DNA from: Willaertia magna
Lineage: Eukaryota > Heterolobosea > Eutetramitea > Acrasida > Naegleriidae
Assembly: GCA_902984215.1 (NCBI GenBank)
Contig: CADWAF010001277.1
Location: forward strand, 1-17,609
Reading direction: 5' to 3'
DNA: 17,609 bases
Below, in pieces: positions 7,489 to 16,327 of the stretch. Made by a program: the position numbers and the translations under genes. The notes beneath the pieces were generated by a model. The model ran no database searches. It saw only the letters and a program-made list of their open reading frames with translations, and had not been told where the DNA came from. How positions within the stretch are numbered: position 1 is the stretch's first letter; the number at the start of each line of letters is the position of its first letter.

Positions 7489-10400
7489 ATGCAAGATTTT
7501 CCACATGAAATTATTGAAATTATCTTTTCTTTTCTATTTAATACTAATGATTTATATCTCAATATTTATCCAATTCGTTATTTAAATAAAAATTATTTTG
7601 AATTTACACAAAAAGAAAGATTTTGGAATATTTTATTAATTGAAAATCAAAGATTAAATAATTGTAATTTTCATCAATGGTTTTTTAATATTTTAAAAAT
7701 TAGAAATGTTACAGTTTATAATAATTTAAAAAATAATTTAGAAAATAAATTGGAAAGTTTAAATGATAATTATGATTCGGAAATGAAAATATTTCAAGAT
7801 TATGTGAATAAATGGATTAACATGTTGTCAATGGAAAAAGATTACAATAATTGTAATCCTTTAATATTATTTTTATTAAAAATATCTTTAAGTCAAAATG
7901 TTTTAGAATATTTAAGTCCTAAAAATATGATTTCTTGTTTTCATTATTTATTTTTTAAACTTTTAGAACCTACTTTAAATTTAATAAATAATTTACAACA
8001 AGAAAATGAAGAAATAAAAGAAAATAATTTATTTAATTTAAATATTTTAAACTTTTTACAAAATTTAAATAAAGAAGATAAAGAAAATAATATTAAAATT
8101 TTAAATAATTGGTATTATCCTTGTCATCAATCATATTGGAGAATTATTGATCCATATTATTCAATATTTCCAAGAGATTTATTATTAAAGATTGTTGACA
8201 AGCTGTCAAATGTTAAAATTAATAATGAAAATGTTGCTTCTTTTATTGTAAAAGAATTGTATAAAAAATGTGGTTTATTTATGCATTTAACTGACTTTAA
8301 AGAAAATGAAAATTTTATTGCAGAAAATTGTAATCATTTGAAACCATTATTTTGTAAAAAATTCTTATTACAACATGTTGCTTGTTGGAAAGAAAATGAA
8401 GAATTATTACAATTTTGTTTAAATCCAAATAACAAGATAAAACAAATTGATGGAATTCTAAATTCTTTACAAAAAGAAATTAAATCTTTTAATGAAGAAA
8501 AACGTTTACAAGATGAAACAGAAGGAATAGTATCACAATTTACAATGTCAAACTTAACGGATAATATTGGTTTAACTTTATTACATTATGCTGTTAAACA
8601 AGAAAATTTAAATTTTATAAAATTATTAATTACAAAATATAATGCTAATCCATTTGCTCGTTCAAAACATTTATTGATATCACCAATTAAATTAAGTACT
8701 TTATTAAAGAAAGAAAATGTAATTAATTTATTTAAGGAATTAATTGGAGAACAATTTGTAGAAATACATTCACGTGAAGTTGACAAGTTAGAAAAAGAAG
8801 AAATAAAGGAATTTTTAGAAGAAGATGAAAAAAAAGAAGAAGAATTAAAGAAACAAGATACAGAAATTAATGAATTAGAAATTAACATTAATTTAGAAAC
8901 TTTAAATAATACTGTAGAACATAAAGAAGTTAATAATAACAATACATTAAAAGAAATGAATGAAGAAGAACATGAAGAAGAATATGAAGAAGAAAATGAA
9001 GTAACTTTTAAAACTATTGATTTAGATGAAACTGAACAAAAAGACATTCAAAAGATTCAAATTGACAAATTAATTTTGAGAGAAGATTATCGTGGTTATA
9101 TCCGATATTACGATCAAACTAGTGATGATCTATTTCCATTAAGAGAGAACTTTACATTAGAAAGAACACTTTCATGTATTGATGAAGAAAGTGATGAAAT
9201 TGATACAATACAACCTGAAGATAGTGAATATTGTAAATATCTTTCAGAAGATGATGATTATGAAGAAATTATTTCTTTAAAAACAATTGTTAAAAATAGT
9301 AAAGAGGGTGACAATTTAGATATTTTACAAAATTCATGTAATGTTTATCAAAATATTGAAAATCAGGTAATTCATGAATTAAATAATGAAAATAATTTAC
9401 AACAATTATTACAACCTTATGAAAACATTACAAAAGGACCATTTAATTATTACGATTTACAAAACGAATGGCAAGATGTAAAAATTGGTAAACGAAAATT
9501 AGTAAACTACAATAATGAAGATAATAATAATGAAGATAAAAAAGATTTAAATAATGAACCTTCTGAAAAGAAATTAAAATTAAATAATTCAACTAAAGAA
9601 GATATTATTTTAAGAAAAGATTTATATTTACCTAAACTGCCATTTCGTTACTTTATAAATGAAGTAGCACAAGATTATAGAAGCGATTTAGCAATAGCTC
9701 CAATGTCTTATAGTATTTTACAACAAGCTGTTGAAAGATTGACTGGTGACGCTCTCTTTCCAATAGCCAATAGTATTTCACAATTTTTTAATAAGGAATT
9801 ATTAGAAAAGGAAGAAATGCAAATTATTAAAGAATTATTTAATTATAAACAAAGTATTTTTTATGAAAGTTTTCTAATGAAAGAAAATTTAATTGAATTT
9901 TTATTATGGAAATTAAATGATATTGATTTATTTAGTAAAATATTTGACAATATTAAAAAAAAAGAACGATTAATTTATAACACATATAAAATTAATAATT
10001 GTTTTTTTGAATTTAACAATTGCAGTACAGAATTAAATTGTTTATTGTTAGAAATGACAGATGAATCAAATAATTTTAATTATTTTGAAAAGGATTTAGA
10101 TGACGTTAATGATCTCAATTCAGAAGATGAAGAAATGGAAGAACATATCTATACAGGATTTAATGAAGAAGAAAATGAAGATGGTTATTCAACAGATAGT
10201 AATCTATCAACAGTAGCTCTTTATCAATCAAACAATAGAGAAGGTTGTAATGATATTGAATTAATTTATTTATGTGACAGTGAAGAAAAAGAAAGAAAAA
10301 TAAATGAACAATTATATCATGAAAAAAAGATAGATAATGATTATTGTAATAATGGCGATGACCATGACAATAATTGTGAAAATGAAGATTGTATATTTTA

Positions 10401-10530
10401 TGTAGAAAATATACCTAATAGTGAAGATAAATTAGCTTATACAAATAGTAGACAAATTGCAATGGATTGGTTAGGTAATGATACTGATTATAATTTTTTA
10501 GAATCTGAATATTTACCAAGTAAATATTAA
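7489..10530 (+). CDS. F-box / ankyrin / histone H3-like fusion protein
   Basis: A 1013-residue protein starting at an ATG after a long A-run. An F-box-like motif is at the very N-terminus ('FPHEIIEIIFSFL', residues 4-16, then 'RYLNKNYFEF'). A helical region follows. At about 361-420 there is at least one good ankyrin repeat ('GLTLLHYAVKQENLNFIKLL') and a weaker second one. Residues 428-515 are a Glu-rich, probably coiled stretch. Near 670-705 are basic NLS-like clusters ('KIGKRKL', 'EKKLKLNN'). At about 711-786 is a segment strikingly like the histone H3 core, described separately. The C-terminal 150 residues are very acidic (Glu/Asp/Asn). I infer a nuclear SCF-type adaptor with a histone-fold surface or histone mimic; no family with this order of domains is known to me. 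It shares strand, size class and composition with the F-box gene upstream, but not its leucine-rich region. Confidence 0.7.
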   Translation: MQDFPHEIIEIIFSFLFNTNDLYLNIYPIRYLNKNYFEFTQKERFWNILLIENQRLNNCNFHQWFFNILKIRNVTVYNNLKNNLENKLESLNDNYDSEMKIFQDYVNKWINMLSMEKDYNNCNPLILFLLKISLSQNVLEYLSPKNMISCFHYLFFKLLEPTLNLINNLQQENEEIKENNLFNLNILNFLQNLNKEDKENNIKILNNWYYPCHQSYWRIIDPYYSIFPRDLLLKIVDKLSNVKINNENVASFIVKELYKKCGLFMHLTDFKENENFIAENCNHLKPLFCKKFLLQHVACWKENEELLQFCLNPNNKIKQIDGILNSLQKEIKSFNEEKRLQDETEGIVSQFTMSNLTDNIGLTLLHYAVKQENLNFIKLLITKYNANPFARSKHLLISPIKLSTLLKKENVINLFKELIGEQFVEIHSREVDKLEKEEIKEFLEEDEKKEEELKKQDTEINELEININLETLNNTVEHKEVNNNNTLKEMNEEEHEEEYEEENEVTFKTIDLDETEQKDIQKIQIDKLILREDYRGYIRYYDQTSDDLFPLRENFTLERTLSCIDEESDEIDTIQPEDSEYCKYLSEDDDYEEIISLKTIVKNSKEGDNLDILQNSCNVYQNIENQVIHELNNENNLQQLLQPYENITKGPFNYYDLQNEWQDVKIGKRKLVNYNNEDNNNEDKKDLNNEPSEKKLKLNNSTKEDIILRKDLYLPKLPFRYFINEVAQDYRSDLAIAPMSYSILQQAVERLTGDALFPIANSISQFFNKELLEKEEMQIIKELFNYKQSIFYESFLMKENLIEFLLWKLNDIDLFSKIFDNIKKKERLIYNTYKINNCFFEFNNCSTELNCLLLEMTDESNNFNYFEKDLDDVNDLNSEDEEMEEHIYTGFNEEENEDGYSTDSNLSTVALYQSNNREGCNDIELIYLCDSEEKERKINEQLYHEKKIDNDYCNNGDDHDNNCENEDCIFYVENIPNSEDKLAYTNSRQIAMDWLGNDTDYNFLESEYLPSKY
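9619..9846 (+). other. Histone H3-like core segment inside the F-box/ankyrin protein
   Basis: Residues 716-749 can be laid on canonical H3 (from memory) without gaps, from the KLPF before helix 1 to the LQEA-E of helix 2. Shared are KLPF (716-719), E725, AQD (727-729), DL (733-734), LQ (744-745), A747 and E749, i.e. 14 of 34. 'EVAQDYRSDL' differs from H3 EIAQDFKTDL only by conservative changes. The preceding 'DLYL' fits H3 'ELLI'. After that, 'ALFPIAN' matches H3 'GLFEDTN' if one residue is inserted. Further on the match fades and the H3 'KRVTIMPKD' loop is not recognisable. The H3 Arg that enters the minor groove (R83) is Ala here, and K79 is Arg. A true nucleosomal role is therefore unlikely. 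A histone-fold dimerisation or mimicry role is inferred. Confidence 0.65.
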
Positions 10531-10612
10531 AATATATTTAAAATTAATACAATTTAACAAAACATTTTTATTTATTATAAAAATTATTTATTTATTTAAA
10601 TATATTCCCATT
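10531..10612. terminator. Convergent 3' region
   Basis: 82 bases of nearly pure A/T separate two genes that converge. Both 3' ends and their polyadenylation signals must sit here or overlap. Several AATAAA-like strings occur on both strands. The exact cleavage sites cannot be read from sequence. Confidence 0.35.
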
Positions 10613-11089
10613 TTACTTATTAGTAGTTGTTTGATTTGATTTTTCTTGTTCAATATAAGAACCATGAGAAGTATCACCAATATTTTCTCTTAATGATTGT
10701 TTTGCAATAGAAGCTAAATTATATTCTGATGGAACTTCATTTGCTTTCCTTTCAATATGAAAATTTGGTGTATTTAATGAGGCAGCGCCTCCTCTTATGG
10801 AATCCATTGTATTTGATATTTGTTCATTTGTTTGTTGTAAAAAACCTTGATTATTATTGTCACTTTCCTTATTAGTAGTGGTGGTGTCTGATAAATTTAA
10901 ATTTTCTTTCATTGGTTGAACTGAGTTGGTGATATTTTCTCTGACACCTGCTAAGTTTTGATTTTCATTATTTTGATTCATTCCAAAAGTATTTCTTAGC
11001 GATTCAGCAGTGTTAGAAACTGAATCTTTAACGGAATCCCACATTGTTGGTTGTGTTTGTTGTGTTGTTTCTTGTTTTTGTTCTACCAT
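10613..11089 (-). CDS. Small hydrophilic LEA/HSP12-like protein
   Basis: 158 residues starting at ATG 11089-11087. It is rich in Asn, Gln, Thr, Ser and Glu, with almost no long hydrophobic run, no signal peptide and no membrane segment. Three short amphipathic stretches recur: 'MWDSVKDSVSNTAESLRNTF' (16-35), 'VRENITNSVQPMKENL' and 'TNEQISNTMDSIRGG'. A spaced pattern of this kind is seen in LEA-like and HSP12-like stress or membrane-stabilising proteins, but no signature is strong enough to assign it. The most conserved-looking part may be the C-terminal 'PSEYNLASIAKQSLREN'. It has its own promoter region (11090-11250 separates it from the kinesin 3' end). Disorder and a stress role are inferred. 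Confidence 0.6.
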   Translation of the reverse strand: MVEQKQETTQQTQPTMWDSVKDSVSNTAESLRNTFGMNQNNENQNLAGVRENITNSVQPMKENLNLSDTTTTNKESDNNNQGFLQQTNEQISNTMDSIRGGAASLNTPNFHIERKANEVPSEYNLASIAKQSLRENIGDTSHGSYIEQEKSNQTTTNK

Positions 11090-11250
11090 TCTGTGTTTGT
11101 AATGCTTCTTGTTTTTTTTTTAATTTTGTTTTGTAAAGTAATGTATTGATTTTATAATTTGTGACAATGCTAAAAATAGGCATTTATTTTCACATTCCCC
11201 AAATTTAGAAAATGATTAATAAAATAAATTAAAACATTTTATGTTGTACA

Positions 11251-14200
11251 TTATTTCAAACTTCTATTAGCAGCTGAAATACAAACATTTAAACAATTAA
11301 TCCAATCATTTCTATCATCTTCAGAACCAGCACAAAAATTAAATGTTCTAGTTTGTGTAGCTAATTTAAAACAATATAAACGATTTGTAGTATTTTCCTT
11401 TTCTGGACATAATCCAGCTCTAGTTCCCTTTAAAGAAATTGATTTAATTGGTTTTGTATCATTAATATTTTTATAATAAGAAAGTTTAAATTGTCCATCA
11501 ATCTCTTCTAATTGTATCCATCTTCTTTTCCAACTTTTTATCTTTTCTCCTTCTTTAATTAAGAATCCTCTTTTACTTTTTGCATTTTCTAATGCTGTAC
11601 TATCATATGGATTATTACTACTACTTATTTGTTGTGGTTTATTTAATGTGACAGCTGTAGATCTCTTTCTAACTTGTTTTTGAGGTTGTTGTTGTTGTGA
11701 CATTTCATTGTAATCGTCATTTTCTCCCAACTCTAAAGGAGTTTCAGATTTAGATGAAAAGAAGGAAGTTATTCCTTGTTTAGGTGGTGCTTGCTTTGGT
11801 GGTGTTGGTTGAACACTATTACGATTATTACTATTGTTATTATTACTACCTCCACCATTTGTTGATGTTGACGTTGTCACATTTGTTTCATTAACAACTT
11901 CTTGTTGTTGTTGTTTGGAATTATTATTAGTGGTACTGACAGTATTTCCTCTAACAACTCTATTTTGACCTGGAACGAAAATGGATGCTTTTCTAACGGA
12001 CGGTTTTCTACTTTGTTGTTGTTGATCTTGTTGTTCATTATTATTAGTAGCGGTACTAGTTGTATTCACATTATTTGTTGTTGTATTACTTGTTGTTGAC
12101 ACTTGTTTCTTTAATAATTCTTCATTTTCAATTGTCTTTTCTTTCAATAACTTTTCTAACTCTTCAATCTTTACTTTTAAGGAAATATTTTCACTATTTT
12201 TAACATTTTTTTCTTCTTCTAATTTATTTAAATCTATTTCAAATTGTTTCATTAAATTTTCTTTTAAATTTAATTCATTTTGATAATAATTTTCTTTTTC
12301 CCGTAAATTTTCTTGTAATTTATTTAAATTTATTTCATTTTGTTGTTGTAATTGGTCAACTTGCATTTGTAATTCATCTAACTTAATTTTTTGTTCAGAA
12401 ATCTTTTGTTCACTTCTTTCATTTAAATGAACAATACTTTCTCTCATTAAATCAACATCTGTTTGTTTTTGAGTTAATTGATATTGTAATTGTTTTAATT
12501 TTAAATTATCTTCTTGTCTTTCTTTCTCTAATTTATCTAAATCTAATAAATATTTATTATTTAATTCTATTTTTAAATCTTCCATTTTGTTTTCATTTAT
12601 TGTAATGTTATCTTTCTTTATCTTTTCAATTAATTCATTCTTTTCTTCAATTGATTGTTGTAAAGTTAAATTTTCTAATTTTAATTGATTTTTTTCTTTT
12701 CTTAATTCGTTAATTAAATTTGTAGAATTATTTAATTGTTCTTTAATTTCTAATAAATCTTTATTTAATAAATTAATTTCATTATTTTTAATATTTAAAC
12801 TATTTTGTAATTTATTTATTTGATCTTCTAAAACTTTTTGATGTTGTTTTAAACTATTTATTTCAATAAATAATTTATTTGATGTTTCACTCGTTTCACT
12901 TGTCATTTGTTGATTTAACTCTTCTAAAGATTTAATTTTTAATTCTAAACGATTATTTTTTTCTTTTGATTTTTCTAATTCTTCAACAACCAATTGTTTT
13001 TCTTGATTAATTTTGTAAAGATTTTCTTCTAATTTAATTAAATTTTCTTTTTGAATATTTAATTTTTGTTTTTCTTCTTCAAATTGTTTTTCAATTTGTT
13101 TTTTAGTTGACAAATTTTCTTCAAATAAAATTAAATTTTCGTTCATTTCCTTTTTTAATTTTTTTGTATTTTCTTGTTCTTGTAAAATTTCTTGTTTTAA
13201 TTTTTGTAAATCATTTTCATTTTCTTTAATTTTATTTTTAATTTTTAAATTCTCTTCATTTAAATTATTTATTTGCATTTCAAATTGATTTTTCTGTTTT
13301 AATTTTTCATTTTCTAAAAATGTTAATTGTTCTGATGAATTTCTTAATTTATCAATTAACTGTAAATTTTGTGAATGTAAAGTTGTTGTAGATGTCGTTG
13401 TTTTTTCAGTTAATTCTATTTGTTGTTCTTTTAATAAATTAATTTCATTTTCTTTATTTTTAACTGTATTTTGTAATGAATTAATTTTTTCAGATAAATT
13501 ATTATTTTCTTGTTTTAACTCCTTTTCGAATTGTTCTTTTTCTTGTAAAGTTAAATTAATTTCTTTTAATTTTAAATTTAAATTAAATTTTTCTTCTTCA
13601 ATTTGTTTAATTTTTAAAACTAAAGATTCTGTTTTTTCATTTAATAAATAAATTTCATCTTTTTTTTCTTTTAATAAATTTTTTAAATTTTCTAATTGAT
13701 TTTCATTTGAATTTAAGTTTAATTGTAATTCTTCAATTTGATTTATTTGTTGTTTTAATAAGTTTTGTAAATTTTCAATTTCTTTATTTTTAAATTGTTG
13801 TTCATTTAATAATTTTAAATTATTTTCTTCAAATTCAAATAAATTTTGTTGTGTTTCTCTTAATTTATTTTCAGTTTGTTGTAAAGTATTTATTGTAATT
13901 TTTAATTCTTTTGAAATTTCTTCTTTTTGATTAATTATTTGTATTAATTCTTTTTCTTTTTCTTTAATTTGTGTTTGTAATGTTTCTATTCTTGAATTTT
14001 CTGACATTCCTTTATTTTGTAATTGTTCTAATTCTTTTTCACGTTGTTCTAATTGACGTGTGACAAGTTCACTTTTTTGTTGTAAAGAATTTAATTGTAT
14101 TTGTAAATTATTCTTTTCATTAATTTCTTCTTCTAATTTTAAATTTATTTGTTTAAAATTTTCCTTTTCTTTTTTAAAATCTTCTTCTAATTTTAAAATT

Positions 14201-16231
14201 TCAATTTTTTGATTTTCAATATTTTTTAATGCCAACTGTCTCTTTTCAGTAATTGAATTTAATTCTTCCGTTAAATTTTGTTTTCCACTTTCTAAATTAA
14301 TTTTTATTTGTTGTAATTCTTGAACTTTCTTTTTTTGATTTAAAATTTCATTTTCTAAACTTTCCTTTTCCTTTTTTGATTCTTGAATTTTATTTTCAAG
14401 TGATTTTTGTAATTGTGTCACTTGTAATTGTGACGTTGACAATTGAGTTTTTAATCCATCTAATATCTTGTCATGTTGTTTTTGTATATTAATTAATTGT
14501 TCATTAACTGAATTAATTATTTGTTGTGAAATTGTTGTAAATAATGTTTGTTCTAATTGTTGTATTGTAATCTTTGAGTCAACCAATTGATTTTTTTGTA
14601 ATTGTTTTAATGTATTTAATTTCTTTTTTAATAAAAGTATTTTTGATGTTACAATTTGTTTATATAAATGTTCATTTGTTTCTAAATCTTTTAATTTTTG
14701 TAATAAATTTTTAATTTCATTTTGTTTTTGTAAAATTTGTTTTTTATTTTCTTCTTCATTTAAATTTTTATTTTTATTTAATTCTTCAAAATCTAAATTT
14801 AATTTATTATAATTTTCATTTAATTTTTTATACTTTTCTTGTTCTTGATTTAATTGATTTGTTAATTCTTGTATCTTTTCTTTTTGTAAATTATTTACTT
14901 CTTCATCTTTTTGTAAATTATTTTGTAAATTATTATTTTGTAAACTATTTAACACTTCTTGTTTTACAATTTCTTTTTGTTCCACTTTTGTTTCCACTAC
15001 AATTGGTGATTGTAATTTTACTTGTTCTTGATTCACTTCTTGTTGTAATACCGGTAACTCATTATTATTAAAATTTTCCTTTACAATATTTTGTTTAACT
15101 TTTACAATTAATTTTTGTAACACAAACTGTCCAAACTCTAAAATTGGACAAGTAAACTCATTTACATTTAAAATAAAAGGTGAACAACATATAATTACAT
15201 TACAAATACAATTCTTTAATGCTCTTGAATATAAAATTGCATTTAAAGAACTTGTATAAAAATTATATTCATTATCATTACTATTTATAGCATTAACAAT
15301 TTCATTAAAACTTTCAAATCCATTTTCTAATTCTTCTTCTTCATCTTCTTGTTCTTTTTCTTTTAAACTTTTTGGTGATTCTAAATCGATAATTGTTAAT
15401 TTACTTGTTAAAGAAATTTGTTTTTTTAAATCTTTTTGATTGACAGTTAATTCAATAATTAAATTTGAATTTTCTTTTCTTTTTTGAATGGCATTTGATA
15501 ATAGTTCTAATAGTTCATCATCTGCTCCAACAAATTGTTCAATTAATCCATTAATTTCAATATCGTCAGTCTCTTCTTGTAATAAACATTCTAATCCTTC
15601 TTCTTCTTCTTCTTCTTCTTTATGATTACTGTCACTTGTCACTAATAAATCTTTAATTAAACCAGAACCACTTAAAATTTCATAAACACTAACTTTAATT
15701 GTAAATTCTAAATGTTCTTCACTTTCAAGTATTGAATCAAAAACTGAACGTACAAATCTAGGTAATATTCCATCATCTATTTTTTCTTCTTGCCAATCAA
15801 TCACTGGTAATTGATTTTTAACAGTAGTAATACGACCTAAAATTGAATAAGTTTTACCTGATTGTTTAGGAGCTCCATAACTTACAAATGTTACATTCTT
15901 ACCAGACATGAAAGAAGAAACCATTGGTAATGCAAACTCTTGATAAACATCATTTTGATTAGTACTCATATTAAATACTCTATCAAAAATAAATTCTTTA
16001 GGTTGATCCAATCCATACTGTTATCACATTAAAATATTAAATAATTATTGAACCATTCCGATAAATAAATTTTTTGACACTTACTTTAAGTAAAAGTTTT
16101 TTACCGGCTTTGTGAAAAGCTGCACAACACTTTAATTCTTCATTATCAGATGTTTCAATAGACGACAGAAAAGGTCTAAATCTTGTAACTACCCTAATCT
16201 TTTCATCTTGTTGTGAAACTTCGTTCAACAT
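11251..16231 (-). CDS. Kinesin-like protein with long coiled coil and C-terminal PH domain (two exons)
   Basis: Join exon 1 (16231-16085, ATG at 16231) and exon 2 (16017-11251) for 1637 residues. Exon 2 alone would open at a TTG, so the spliced model is needed. The motor domain (about 11-360) has 'IRVVTRFRP' (the RxRP nucleotide motif), 'YGAPKQSGKT' as P-loop (K104, T105), 'FTIKVSVYEI', 'SKLTIIDLE' and 'VIICCSP'. The P-loop has one extra residue compared with GQTGSGKT. Switch I (SSRSH) is not recognisable around 226-239, and switch II (DLAGSE) is replaced by 'DLESPK' (260-265). ATP hydrolysis is therefore doubtful. Residues 425-1370 are an almost unbroken coiled coil, then an Asn/Thr/Gln linker. 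A PH domain fills 1530-1637: 'GFLIKEGEKIKSWKRRW', with the invariant Trp at 1621. The basic beta1-beta2 loop suggests phosphoinositide binding. Likely a microtubule- or dimer-linked membrane tether; a C-terminal PH also occurs in kinesin-3. Confidence 0.88.
15598..15620. repeat. TTC/GAA trinucleotide repeat coding for a Glu run
   Basis: An uninterrupted TTC run (GAA on the coding strand) encodes seven Glu in an acidic insertion within the kinesin motor, between the 'LIKDLL' strand and the degenerate switch I. It is length-variable by nature and sits in a surface loop. Confidence 0.7.
16018..16084 (-). other. Spliceosomal intron (67 bases) in the kinesin gene
   Basis: On the coding strand it begins with GTAAGT at 16084 and ends with ATAACAG at 16018. 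It is in phase 0: exon 1 ends ...LLLK and exon 2 resumes YGLDQPKEF, which restores the kinesin motor sequence. Reading through gives a stop after 15 codons. The intron is more A/T-rich than the exons. It is the only convincing intron in the window. Confidence 0.93.
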
Positions 16232-16327
16232 TTTTTTTTTGATTTTTTTTAAAATTTAATAAATGATTTGTGACAATCATAAGTTGAGGGCTTTTCTAAA
16301 GGATTCTATACTTTTATTGTTTGCTTC

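Noticed and set aside
16037..16231. A separate 64-residue gene upstream of the kinesin
   Set aside because: It is exon 1 of the kinesin read into the intron. GTAAGT at 16084 and ATAACAG at 16018 join it in phase to the motor domain.
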